From Novosphingobium sp. CECT 9465 (GTDB taxonomy: Bacteria; Pseudomonadota; Alphaproteobacteria; Sphingomonadales; Sphingomonadaceae): DNA of 64,000 nucleotides. Of this stretch, positions 52,476 through 61,050 are shown in pieces. Within the stretch, counting starts at the first letter, position 1. Each line of letters begins with the position of its first letter. The notes beneath the pieces are model-generated. The model ran no database searches and had not been told where the DNA came from. It was given only the letters and a program-made list of their open reading frames with translations. The stretch lies in NCBI RefSeq assembly GCF_920987055.1, contig NZ_CAKLBX010000001.1, positions 2,714,501 to 2,778,500 on the forward strand, given 5' to 3'. A program made the position numbers and the translations under genes.

Positions 52476-53315
52476 ATGGCCAAGGCACCCGCCAAGGGCA
52501 AGAACGAGCCGCCCCGCCCGATCATCGTCAAGAAGATCACCATGGTCGCCGCCGGTCATCACGGCGGCGCATGGAAGGTAGCCTATGCCGACTTCGTGAC
52601 CGCGATGATGGCGTTCTTCCTGCTGATGTGGCTGCTGGGCGCGACGACCGAAAAGCAGCGCAAGGGCATTGCCGACTACTTCACGCCGACACTGGTGAAA
52701 ATGCGCCAGGGCAGCGCGGGCGGCTATGGCGTACTCGGCGGATCGTCGCTGACCGACGCGGACGATTACCCGCATCGCGCAGGGCAAACCGGCAACAAGA
52801 CAATCACGATCCCGCGCGATGCCAGTGGCGGCGCAAAGGAAGGCGGCAGCAAGGTCAAGCGCACACAAGTGATGAAGGAGAAGCTGGCGCAGAAGCTGGC
52901 GGCTTCGGAAAAACTGCGCAAACTGGCGCGGCAGGTGCGGATGATGGAGACGAGCGAAGGTATCCGCATCGATCTGGTGGACGACGCCGAATTCTCGATG
53001 TTCCTGCTCGGCACCACGGTACTGACCCCGGACGCGGCCGAACTCTTGCGCGCGGTCGGGCAAGTGGTGGCGCCCGGCGCCGGTCAGTTCACCGTGCGCG
53101 GACACACCGATTCCCTGCCTTGGAAATCGGGCGTGGCCAACAACTGGTCGCTATCGGCAGGCCGCGCCGAATCCACCCGCCAGGCGCTGATGCGCCAGGG
53201 CATCGCCGAAAGCCGCTTCCGCCGCATCGAAGGCGTGGCCGACCGCGAGCCGCTGATCGAGAAAAACCCCGCCGATCCGCGCAACCGGCGCATGTCGATT
53301 TTGATGACGGGGTGA
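52476..53315 (+). CDS. motB: Flagellar stator protein MotB
   Basis: 279 residues. WKVAYADFVTAMMAFFLLMW contains the proton-carrying Asp39 in the single membrane segment. The C-terminal OmpA-like peptidoglycan-binding domain includes FTVRGHTDSLPWKSGVANNW and LSAGRAESTRQALMRQGIAE with the RNRRMSI end motif. It anchors the stator to the cell wall. Its stop lies inside the following terminator. Confidence 0.96.
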   Translation: MAKAPAKGKNEPPRPIIVKKITMVAAGHHGGAWKVAYADFVTAMMAFFLLMWLLGATTEKQRKGIADYFTPTLVKMRQGSAGGYGVLGGSSLTDADDYPHRAGQTGNKTITIPRDASGGAKEGGSKVKRTQVMKEKLAQKLAASEKLRKLARQVRMMETSEGIRIDLVDDAEFSMFLLGTTVLTPDAAELLRAVGQVVAPGAGQFTVRGHTDSLPWKSGVANNWSLSAGRAESTRQALMRQGIAESRFRRIEGVADREPLIEKNPADPRNRRMSILMTG

Positions 53316-53353
53316 GTTGAGCAATCAGCCAGCTCAACTCAGCTTGTTTTCTC
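53314..53353 (+). terminator. Terminator after motB
   Basis: Perfect 9-bp stem GAGTTGAGC / GCTCAACTC with loop AATCAGCCA, followed by AGCTTGTTTTCTC. The stem begins within the motB stop codon. Confidence 0.8.
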
Positions 53354-53444
53354 AAGGAAACACCGACACTTGGCTGCATCCTTTAGAAAGCGTTAACGGC
53401 TTTGGGCGATCACTCTCATCTCCTCGTCTTCCAGGAGATCGCGC

Positions 53445-54845
53445 GTGTCGCCGCTTCACGAATTGCTGCAGTCAAAAGATCAGGGACTGATCGATCTGGT
53501 ACAGGCCGGGTCTGCGCTGTTCGATTGCCCCGTGGCCCTTGTCAGCGTACTGGAAGACCGGCGACAGAATTTTATCGCCTGCACCGGCCTTGCAGTTTCC
53601 GAAACCCCCATCGAACAATCGTTCTGCCGCTTCGCTGTGGAGCAGGACAGCCTGCTGGTGGTGCCCGATGCGCGCGCCGACAGCCGCTTTCATGATAACC
53701 CGCTGGTAACGGGCGATCCGCATATCCGCTTTTATGCAGGCGCGCCGATCCGCCTGAAGCGGCACCCCAATGCACCGGAACTGGGCATCGGGGCCTTCTG
53801 CATCATTGATTCCACGCCCAGACGGTTTTCCGCTGCCGACAGCGCGCGGCTGGTATCGTTTGCGCGTGGCGCCGAGGCGATGCTGCAACTGAAGGTAGCC
53901 AGCCTCGCTCTGGCCGAAGACGCCGTGCTGCTGAAAAACCTGCTGGCCGACAAGGAACGCGCGCAACTTCAGTTTCGTCAGGCGGAGCGCCTGACCGCGA
54001 TCGGTTCGTGGCGGCTGGATCTGGGCAGCAACCGGGTCGTGTGGTCAGAAGGTGCGGACGACATCCACGAGGTGCCGCTAAGCCGCACCGAGACACTGGC
54101 AGACGCACTGGCTCATTACCCCCCGGCTTCGCGCGAAGAAATGGAACGTGCCCTCCAATCCACGATCGGGCACGCAACCGCTTACGACCTCGAACTGGAT
54201 TTCATTTCCACAAATGGCACGCACAAGCGGCTGCGCGCGATTGGCGAGCCGGAACTTCAGGACGGCAGGGTGACCGGCGTGATCGGGGTTTTTCAGGATG
54301 TGACGGAGCGGCACCGCTCGATCGTCGAACTCGACAAGCGCGCCAACACCGATGAAGTCACGCTGATTGCCAGCCGGCACAAGTTCGTCGCCACCGTGGA
54401 TTCCTGCGTCGATCGGGCGAAGATCTCGCGCGAAAGGCTAGCGCTGATGCTGATCGACCTTGATCACTTCAAGCAGGTCAACGACACGCTGGGCCATGCC
54501 GCTGGTGACGATGTGTTACGTGCCGTGGCGAATGTCCTGCTTTCCGGGTGGTTGAAGGGATCGTTGGCGGCCCGGCTGGGGGGCGACGAATTCGCGCTGG
54601 TCATCACCGATCAGGACCTGATCGAACGCTTGCCGGACATTGCAGAGCGGCTGTGTTCGACGCTACGGTTCCAGCGGACATCGCCGGAGGGCGAATTCAC
54701 GGTTTCGGCCACTATCGGATGTTCGGAGTTGATCGATGGTGCCGACACGCGCCACGATCTGCTGCAACGTGCCGACCGCGCGCTGTACCGCGCCAAGGCG
54801 CAGGAAAGAGGCACCTACTGCCTGGACCTGACGCCGGTCAACTGA
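53445..54845 (+). CDS. GAF-PAS-GGDEF diguanylate cyclase
   Basis: A 466-residue soluble sensor-enzyme. Residues about 10-155 are a GAF domain (VALVSVLEDRRQNFIACTGL, FYAGAPIRL). About 175-295 is a PAS domain (RLTAIGSWRLDLGSNRVVWS, VTGVIGVFQDVTERHRS). The C-terminal 160 are GGDEF, with LMLIDLDHFKQVNDTLGHAA and the active-site RLGGDEFAL intact near residue 380. The RxxD inhibitory site normally just upstream is not seen. It should make cyclic di-GMP, and its place inside the flagellar cluster suggests control of motility. GTG start after AGGAG. Confidence 0.88.
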   Translation: MSPLHELLQSKDQGLIDLVQAGSALFDCPVALVSVLEDRRQNFIACTGLAVSETPIEQSFCRFAVEQDSLLVVPDARADSRFHDNPLVTGDPHIRFYAGAPIRLKRHPNAPELGIGAFCIIDSTPRRFSAADSARLVSFARGAEAMLQLKVASLALAEDAVLLKNLLADKERAQLQFRQAERLTAIGSWRLDLGSNRVVWSEGADDIHEVPLSRTETLADALAHYPPASREEMERALQSTIGHATAYDLELDFISTNGTHKRLRAIGEPELQDGRVTGVIGVFQDVTERHRSIVELDKRANTDEVTLIASRHKFVATVDSCVDRAKISRERLALMLIDLDHFKQVNDTLGHAAGDDVLRAVANVLLSGWLKGSLAARLGGDEFALVITDQDLIERLPDIAERLCSTLRFQRTSPEGEFTVSATIGCSELIDGADTRHDLLQRADRALYRAKAQERGTYCLDLTPVN

Positions 54846-54862
54846 GCTGCCAGAACGAAAAG

Positions 54863-54889
54863 GCCCGGCGACCCATCGGGCCGCCGGGC
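54863..54889 (-). terminator. Terminator after fliC
   Basis: On the minus strand, GCCCGGCG / CGCCGGGC stem with an 11-base loop followed by CTTTTCGTT. It lies between the converging fliC and diguanylate cyclase genes and can also form a GGCCCG/CGGGCC stem. Confidence 0.7.
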
Positions 54890-54934
54890 TGGTGACGCGC
54901 GCCTGGTGGAGGCAGGCGGTTGTCGGTTCCGGTC

Positions 54935-55816
54935 TTAGCGCAGCAGCGACAGGACGTTCTGCTGGCTCTGGTTGGCCTGTGCGATCATCGCCGTCGATGC
55001 CTGCGACAGGATCTGGGCCTTGGCCATTGCCGTGGTTTCCGACGAATAGTCGGTATCTTCGATGCGGCTGCGGGCGTCAGACAGGTTGGTGATGTTGTCG
55101 TTCAGGTTGTTGACTGCCGATTCAAGGCGGTTCTGGCCAGCACCGAGCGTCGCACGGGTCGAGCTGACGTTGGCCAGAGCCGAGTCCACGTTATCGATGG
55201 TGGTCGATGCCGCCGCCGCATCCGATACATCGAGCGCCTGGGTGGTCGAGGCCGGATCGTAAGCCACGTCTGTACCGCCGAAAATCTTGGTGCCGTCGAA
55301 CGCCTTGCTGACGATGGTGACCGTATCGGTCGTGTTGGCGCCGGTTTGAATGTCGAACGTGGCATCGTCCGAACCATCGGCGGCGGGGGCCGCACCGACC
55401 ACTGCGAACACGTTGTTGCCGTTGAACTTGGTGTTGGTCAGCACGTCAGAGATTTGCGCGTTGAGGTTGGCAACTTCCGACTGCATCGCATCACGGTCAG
55501 TCTGCTGGTACGTGGCCGACTTCGACTGCACGGCCAGTTCACGAACGCGCTGCAGCATGTTGCTGACTTCGTTCAGTGCACCTTCCGCCGTCTGTGCAAG
55601 GCTGATGCCGTCGTTGGCGTTGCGGACGCCCTGGCTCATGCCCTTGATCTGCGAGGTCATCGTCGTGGCAATGGCAAGGCCTGCCGCGTCGTCCTTGGCG
55701 CTGTTGATGCGCTTGCCGGTCGACAGGCGTTCCATCGCCATGCCGAGCATCTTGTTAGCCGAGTTGGACGAATTGGTCGCCTTGATCGCGCTGATATTGG
55801 TGTTGATTACCGCCAT
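54935..55816 (-). CDS. fliC: Flagellin FliC
   Basis: 293 residues. Conserved N-terminal helices ([40 protein letters not shown]) and C-terminal helices ([42 protein letters not shown]) frame a short variable centre of only about 100 residues, so the filament subunit is close to the minimal D0/D1 form. It forms the filament. A candidate FliA promoter lies 78 bases upstream. It is the only flagellin gene in the window. Confidence 0.97.
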   Translation of the reverse strand: MAVINTNISAIKATNSSNSANKMLGMAMERLSTGKRINSAKDDAAGLAIATTMTSQIKGMSQGVRNANDGISLAQTAEGALNEVSNMLQRVRELAVQSKSATYQQTDRDAMQSEVANLNAQISDVLTNTKFNGNNVFAVVGAAPAADGSDDATFDIQTGANTTDTVTIVSKAFDGTKIFGGTDVAYDPASTTQALDVSDAAAASTTIDNVDSALANVSSTRATLGAGQNRLESAVNNLNDNITNLSDARSRIEDTDYSSETTAMAKAQILSQASTAMIAQANQSQQNVLSLLR

Positions 55817-55893
55817 GATTCCAGTCTCCGGTTGGGTGATGTCGTTCCCGAATGGACTGCCGGATCACATTGGATGAACGCGGCTGTCAGGAC

Positions 55894-55922
55894 AAAGACC
55901 GGCAAACCCCCGCCGCAATTAA
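55894..55922 (-). promoter_or_regulatory. Candidate FliA (sigma-28) promoter of fliC
   Basis: TTAA-N15-GCCGGTCTTT on the minus strand, matching the flgM upstream element in both boxes and spacing. Confidence 0.6.
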
Positions 55923-55930
55923 GCCCGCCC

Positions 55931-55947
55931 CCGGCAAAAGACTGCCG
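55931..55947. promoter_or_regulatory. Palindromic activator-site candidate between fliC and the sigma-54 activator gene
   Basis: CCGGCAAAAGACTGCCG, close to CCGGCAAGAGTTTGCCG upstream of flgB. A second partial copy, CCGGCAAACCCCCGCCG, is at 55899-55915 and overlaps the fliC -10 candidate. They may bind the FlbD-like regulator encoded next door. Confidence 0.4.
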
Positions 55948-55982
55948 CACATAAGTATTGGCCCTAGGGGTTTCCCGCCCCC

Positions 55983-56009
55983 TTAAAGTTTCAACCTGTT
56001 TGTCGGTTA
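55983..56009 (+). promoter_or_regulatory. Possible FliA-type promoter of the sigma-54 activator gene
   Basis: TTAA-N15-GTCGGTTA, 48 bases upstream of the gene, keeps the spacing of the two FliA candidates but with one change in the GCCG box. Confidence 0.3.
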
Positions 56010-56056
56010 CGCGCGAAACAAGAGCCTCGGATTTGATGGTTAACAGGGGTCTTGAA

Positions 56057-57328
56057 ATGATTCGCGATTGCGGGGCACTTCGCTTCACGGATGCGGCGGC
56101 AAAAGCACATGCAGCGCTGGTACAGCGCGCGGCGGCGGTGCTTTCAAGCTATGGCGCGGACGGCGAAGTGATGCTGGCGGACGCTTTCGAGGGCGTCGGC
56201 ACCGATCCACGGCGGATGAGCTTACTGCTTGAACGGTCACCGACACCCGCCCTGCAACGTACGCCCGGCAGCCGCCAGACCATACTGCGCTATGCCGATG
56301 GTGCGGGCGAAGCCGCGCTTGCCGCGCTGCTGGCATCGGCCGCCCGCCCCGGCGCGCCGATTGCCGCAGACCCTGAAAGCCTTTCCATCCTGGCGCTGGC
56401 AGAGCGCATTGCCGCCAGTGACATCCCCGTGCTGATCAACGGCCCCACCGGCACCGGCAAGGAAGTGCTGAGCCGGTTCATCCACGAACGATCATCGCGC
56501 AAGGACAAGCCGTTCATTGCGATCAACTGCGCAGCCATGCCCGAAGCGATGCTGGAGGCGCTGCTGTTCGGCCACCAGAAGGGCGCATTCACCGGAGCCA
56601 ATGCCGCCAGCGAAGGTTTCTTCCGTGCCGCAAATGGCGGCACCTTGTTGCTCGACGAAATTGCCGAGATGCCGCTGACGCTGCAAGCCAAGCTGCTGCG
56701 CGCGCTGCAGGAAGGCGAAGTGGTGCCGCTGGGCGCAACCCAGCCGATCAAGGTGGACGTGCGCGTGATCGCCTGCGCCAACCGCGATTTGCCGCTGGAA
56801 GTGGAAGAAGGACGCTTCCGCGCCGACTTGTTCTATCGCCTCAACGTGTTTCCCCTTGCCCTGCGTCCACTGAACGAGCGGCCTGACGATATTGCCCCGC
56901 TCGCCTTTGCCATGGTGCTGCGGCACAGCAGGCAGGCCCCGTGGATTGCGGATGAGACGCTGGCGCTGCTGGCTGCGCATTCGTGGCCGGGCAACGTGCG
57001 CGAACTGGAGAACGTGATCCGCCGCGCGCTGGTGCTGGCGGGCGATGCGCCGGTGATCGGTCCTGAACATATCGTATTCGACCGCACGGCCCGTCTGATT
57101 TCGGAGCCTGTGCAAGCGGCGTCAACCGTAGCAGACGGCAAGCTTTCGAACATCGTGCAGATTTCGGAAAGCCGCGCGATCCTGGCAACGCTTGATGCCT
57201 GCAACGGCAGCCGGGTTGCCGCCGCCCGCCAGCTTGGCATATCCGAGCGTACGCTGCGCTATCGCCTCGCCAGTTTCCGTGAGGCAGGTATTGAAGTCAA
57301 CGGCCGGGCTGTGGGTGCCCGGCGATGA
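56057..57328 (+). CDS. Sigma-54-dependent flagellar activator (FlbD-like)
   Basis: 423 residues. The N-terminal 110 have no phosphorylatable receiver signature. The AAA+ domain follows with Walker A GPTGTGKE, the sigma-54 contact loop KGAFTGANA and Walker B GGTLLLDEIAEMP. A Fis-type helix-turn-helix ends the protein (NGSRVAAARQLGISERTLRY). It hydrolyses ATP to open sigma-54 promoters, for which near-consensus examples lie before flgB and the transglycosylase gene. Its stop overlaps fliE. In the Caulobacter system this role belongs to FlbD. Start at 56057 behind AGGGG; ATG 56036 is an alternative. Confidence 0.9.
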   Translation: MIRDCGALRFTDAAAKAHAALVQRAAAVLSSYGADGEVMLADAFEGVGTDPRRMSLLLERSPTPALQRTPGSRQTILRYADGAGEAALAALLASAARPGAPIAADPESLSILALAERIAASDIPVLINGPTGTGKEVLSRFIHERSSRKDKPFIAINCAAMPEAMLEALLFGHQKGAFTGANAASEGFFRAANGGTLLLDEIAEMPLTLQAKLLRALQEGEVVPLGATQPIKVDVRVIACANRDLPLEVEEGRFRADLFYRLNVFPLALRPLNERPDDIAPLAFAMVLRHSRQAPWIADETLALLAAHSWPGNVRELENVIRRALVLAGDAPVIGPEHIVFDRTARLISEPVQAASTVADGKLSNIVQISESRAILATLDACNGSRVAAARQLGISERTLRYRLASFREAGIEVNGRAVGARR

Positions 57329-57693
57329 GCGGCATATCCGGCATCGGCGGGCGCGCTTCCGGCATCCAGGACATCATGGCCTTGCGCCAGCAGATCATGG
57401 AGCGATCGCAACTGCTCCAGCAGGTCAAGACGCCTGACGCCACGCAGGGGACGACAGCAACCGGCGGGGCGGGCAGCAGCTTCACCGACACGCTGAAAGG
57501 TGCGCTCGAAAACGTCAACGCCACCCAGCAGAAATCCAGCGCCATCACCGAAGCCTATGAAAAGGGCGAAGTGGTCGATGTCGCCAAGGTGATGCTGGCG
57601 CGGCAGGAGGCGGGTGTCGCCTTCGAAGCCACGTTGCAAGTGCGCAACAAGCTGCTGAACGCCTATCAAGACATCATGCGGATGGGAGTCTGA
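57325..57693 (+). CDS. fliE: Flagellar hook-basal body protein FliE
   Basis: 122 residues. FTDTLKGALENVNATQQKSS and VMLARQEAGVAFEATLQVRN KLLNAYQDIMRM are the FliE C-terminal core. It joins the MS ring to the rod. The start overlaps the activator gene stop by four bases (ATGA), which ties its translation to the regulator. Confidence 0.95.
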   Translation: MSGISGIGGRASGIQDIMALRQQIMERSQLLQQVKTPDATQGTTATGGAGSSFTDTLKGALENVNATQQKSSAITEAYEKGEVVDVAKVMLARQEAGVAFEATLQVRNKLLNAYQDIMRMGV

Positions 57694-57696
57694 TAA

Positions 57697-59406
57697 ATGG
57701 CTGACACCGATCCCTCTTCGCCCTCAGGCTTTGGCGCGCTGACCGACCCTGCCGGCGGCAGCATCGGGATGCGCGCAAAGACGTTTCTTGGCCAACCTGC
57801 CGTGCGCCGCACTTTGCCGTGGTTTGCGGGCGTTTCCGCTGCGGGCCTGACCGGGGTGCTGTGGATGGCCATGGCCCCTGCCCCGCAGCGCATGCTTTAC
57901 AGCCAGTTGTCTGACAGCGAACGCGGCGAAGTGGTCGCCAGCCTCGACAAGGCGGCGATCCCCTATACCATCGACAACGCGACCGGCGCGGTCAGCGTGG
58001 GCGAAGACGATCTCTACCGGGCGCGCATGGCCGCCGCCGCCGATGGCGCAGTGGCGACGCCTGAAACCGGCACGCAGATGCTCGACAAGTTGCCGATGGG
58101 CGCAAGCCGCGGCCTTGAAGGGCAGCGCCTGCAAGCCGCGCGCGAGCGGGAACTTGAACTGACCGTGATGGAAATCAACGGGGTGGAGGGCGTCCGCGTC
58201 CATCTGGCCGAGCCGGAAAAATCGGTGTTCGTGCGCGAAAATGTCGCGCCGACGGCATCGGTGATGGTCAAACTGGCGCGCGGACGGCAATTGTCGGAAA
58301 GCCAGGTCCGCGCTATCACCAACCTTGTCGCCGGTTCAGTGCCGGGTCTGTCCATCGACGCTGTGCGCGTGGTCGATCAGCATGGACGGCTGCTGTCAGA
58401 AGCCAACGGTGTTGATGGTGATCGGCTGGAATTGCAGCAGCGCATGGAAGAAAAGCTGCGCCTGCAAGTGTCGCAATTGCTGACGCCGATGCTGGGCGAT
58501 GGCAATTTCTCTTCCGAAATCCAGGTCGATCTAGACATGGATCAGGTGACTTCGGCGCGCGAAAGCTATGACAAGCAGGGCGTCGTGCGTTCCGAAACGC
58601 AAAGCGCCTCGCAACAGGCGAATGCGGCCCCCGCGCAGGGCGTACCGGGGGTGACGGCCAATACGCCGCCGCCGGCCACCACCGCACAGGCAGGCGCGCC
58701 GCTGGGCACACCCCCAGCCGCCGGAGCGCCGGGCGCCAATGGTGAATCGAGTTCCACCAAGACCTATGAATTGGGCCGCGAGGTTGCCGTTTCGAACCAG
58801 ACGCCGGGCAAGATCAAACGCCTGTCGGTCGCCGTCGCGCTGAGTGCCGAGACGATGGCAAAGGCCAAGCCCGCAGATATCGAGGCGATCAAGCAACTGG
58901 TCAGCGCCGCCGTGGGCGCAGACCCGGCGCGCGGCGATCAGGTGGCAGTGCAGGTCCGCGCGTTCAAGCCGGTGGAGGTCGAACCCGCACCGTTCTGGGA
59001 AACGCCGTGGTTCGCCACGATCCTGCGCAATGCCGTGGCGCTGATTGCGGTGCTGCTGGTGCTGCTGCTGGGTGTGCGCCCGCTGATCAAGGCGCTGAAG
59101 CGCGATCCGGCGGTTGCCGATGAAGCCAAGCCTTCGAAAAAACGCAAGAAAGGTGAAGCCGCCGAGGATGATGACGCCGGTGACGAAGACGCGGATGCCG
59201 AAGCGCCCGAACCGATTACCGCCGATGAAATGGCCGAAGCTTTGCAGCCCGCGCAGAATGCCGAGACTGGCAAGGTCGATCCCGAAGCGCTGGCGCGGCA
59301 GGTGAGCCTTGCCCAGCGGCTTGTCGTCGAAAAGCCCGATAATGCGCTCGTCGCGCTGAAGCAGATGCTCAACACCCCTGAAGAGGAAAAGGAGGCCGCA
59401 GCATGA
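57697..59406 (+). CDS. fliF: Flagellar MS-ring protein FliF
   Basis: 569 residues. Two membrane segments bracket the periplasmic part (about residues 40-60 and 440-465, ILRNAVALIAVLLVLLLGV). Ring-building motifs include LYSQLSDSERGEVVASLDKA and VRVHLAEPEKSVFVRENVAP. The periplasmic beta-collar region holds a Pro/Ala-rich insert. After the second span comes an acidic and basic stretch (KPSKKRKKGEAAEDDDAGDE) and the FliG-binding end (NALVALKQMLN). Overlaps fliG by four bases. Confidence 0.97.
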   Translation: MADTDPSSPSGFGALTDPAGGSIGMRAKTFLGQPAVRRTLPWFAGVSAAGLTGVLWMAMAPAPQRMLYSQLSDSERGEVVASLDKAAIPYTIDNATGAVSVGEDDLYRARMAAAADGAVATPETGTQMLDKLPMGASRGLEGQRLQAARERELELTVMEINGVEGVRVHLAEPEKSVFVRENVAPTASVMVKLARGRQLSESQVRAITNLVAGSVPGLSIDAVRVVDQHGRLLSEANGVDGDRLELQQRMEEKLRLQVSQLLTPMLGDGNFSSEIQVDLDMDQVTSARESYDKQGVVRSETQSASQQANAAPAQGVPGVTANTPPPATTAQAGAPLGTPPAAGAPGANGESSSTKTYELGREVAVSNQTPGKIKRLSVAVALSAETMAKAKPADIEAIKQLVSAAVGADPARGDQVAVQVRAFKPVEVEPAPFWETPWFATILRNAVALIAVLLVLLLGVRPLIKALKRDPAVADEAKPSKKRKKGEAAEDDDAGDEDADAEAPEPITADEMAEALQPAQNAETGKVDPEALARQVSLAQRLVVEKPDNALVALKQMLNTPEEEKEAAA

Positions 59407-60437
59407 GCGAAGTTGCCTTTGCAAATTTGGCCGAAGCCCCGATCATTTCCGATCCCGAACGCGCCGCTGTGATGGTGATGCTGCTGGAAGACGATCAGGC
59501 CGCGCAGATCCTTGCCCAGCTTGAACCCGCCGAACTGCGGCTGTTGGGCGAGAAGATGTGCGCGCTGGGCGAAATCGGCCCGGTTGCCATCGCGCAGGCC
59601 ATCGCGGGGTTTGTCGAGAAGACAGAGCGGCTGGGCCTGATTGCGCATGATCGCGTCGGGCAGGTGCGCTCTTTGATGACGCGCGCGGTGGGGGAGGTGA
59701 AGGCCGACAGCCTGATGCAGCGCATCGTGCCTGACGATCCGTCACGAACCCCCACCATCGAACTCGCGCGGTGGCTTACCCCGCAAGTGATCGTACCGCT
59801 GATCCGCGACGAACATCCGCAGGCGATTGCCGTGCTGCTGGTGCAACTCGATCCCGAAGTAGCCGCAGCGGTGCTGCATGCCCTGCCCGACGAAAACCAG
59901 AGCCAGGTGGTGCATCGCATCGCCACGCTGGGGCCGGTTGCGGCAGAGGCGATTGCGATGCTGGAAGAAATCCTCAACCGACGCATCGGCGAATGCCACG
60001 GGCAGGCGGCGCTTGCCATGGGCGGCCCGCGCGAAGCGGCGGACATCATCAACGCATCGGCGCGCACGGTTGAAAAGCGGGTCATGCCCGAAATCGCCAA
60101 GCAGGACAAACAACTGGCCAAGGCCATCGAAAACGAGATGTTCAAGTTCGAGCACCTGTTCGTGCTGGACGACAAATCGATGGGCGCGTTGCTGCGCGAG
60201 GTCGATAACGATGCGATGATTGCCGCGCTGAAGGGCATTCCCGAAGAGCAGCGCGACGTGTTCCTGCGGGCAATGTCCTCGCGCGCTGCCGATGGTGTGC
60301 GCGACGAAATCGCCGGGCGCGGACGCATGAAGATGGCCGAAGTGATCGAGGCACAGAAGGCCATGGTCGCCGCCGCCCGACGCCTCGCTGCCGAAGGCGT
60401 GATCGTGTTCGGTGCGGGCGACGACGATTATGTCTGA
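59403..60437 (+). CDS. fliG: Flagellar motor switch protein FliG
   Basis: 344 residues. The EHPQ motif is present (LIRDEHPQAIAVLLVQLDPE), followed by the middle armadillo domain and the C-terminal torque domain (FKFEHLFVLDDKSMGALLRE, FLRAMSSRAADGVRDEI). It binds FliF and transmits torque from MotA. Normal length (331 in E. coli). Confidence 0.97.
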   Translation: MSEVAFANLAEAPIISDPERAAVMVMLLEDDQAAQILAQLEPAELRLLGEKMCALGEIGPVAIAQAIAGFVEKTERLGLIAHDRVGQVRSLMTRAVGEVKADSLMQRIVPDDPSRTPTIELARWLTPQVIVPLIRDEHPQAIAVLLVQLDPEVAAAVLHALPDENQSQVVHRIATLGPVAAEAIAMLEEILNRRIGECHGQAALAMGGPREAADIINASARTVEKRVMPEIAKQDKQLAKAIENEMFKFEHLFVLDDKSMGALLREVDNDAMIAALKGIPEEQRDVFLRAMSSRAADGVRDEIAGRGRMKMAEVIEAQKAMVAAARRLAAEGVIVFGAGDDDYV

Positions 60438-61050
60438 ACCGCTACGGGCGCTATCTTTGGCAGACCTTGGCGCTGCATCGGCCGGCTTTGCGCGCGACCG
60501 GCGGTTCTTCCGCGACCTTATGGCTGCGCCTGCGCCGCCACCTGCAGAACCGGAACCGGCGTTCGAGCAAAGCGAACCACACGATCCCGTCGCCGAGGCC
60601 TGGGCGGAGGGCTACGCACGAGGTCTTGGCGAAGCGCAGGAAGCCGCGGCGCAGATCATTGCCGAGCAGGAAGCCGCGCGCGCGAAGATCGAACTGTCGC
60701 TGGCAAGGCTTGATGCCGCGATGGAGGCAGACCTGAAGGACCGGCTGCGCGAAACGGTCGAGGCCTTGTGCGAGGCGGCGATTGCGCCTGCGGCGATTGA
60801 CCCCGATGGACTTGCCCGCCGCGTGGAAGTGGCCGCTGCGATGCTGGCGCGCGCGCAGGATGAACGGGTGATCCGGCTGCACCCCGAAGACATCGCGCTG
60901 GTGGCCGCGCGCCTGCCCGAAGACTGGCACTTCATCCCCGATGCCACGCTGGAACGCGGCGCGGTGCGGGTGGAAGGCGCTCAGGGCGGGGTCGAGGACG
61001 GTCCCGACCAGTGGCGACTGGCGATTGCCGAGGCGCTGCGCCAGTGCTGA
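60430..61050 (+). CDS. fliH: Flagellar export ATPase regulator FliH
   Basis: 206 residues with a disordered Pro/Glu-rich start (APAPPPAEPEPAFEQSEP), then AEGYARGLGEAQEAAAQIIA and a long coiled helix with glycine spacing, as in FliH, and a C-terminal lobe (HPEDIALVAARLPEDWHFIP). It recruits and holds back FliI. The start overlaps fliG by eight bases; fliI starts within its last codons. Confidence 0.9.
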   Translation: MSEPLRALSLADLGAASAGFARDRRFFRDLMAAPAPPPAEPEPAFEQSEPHDPVAEAWAEGYARGLGEAQEAAAQIIAEQEAARAKIELSLARLDAAMEADLKDRLRETVEALCEAAIAPAAIDPDGLARRVEVAAAMLARAQDERVIRLHPEDIALVAARLPEDWHFIPDATLERGAVRVEGAQGGVEDGPDQWRLAIAEALRQC

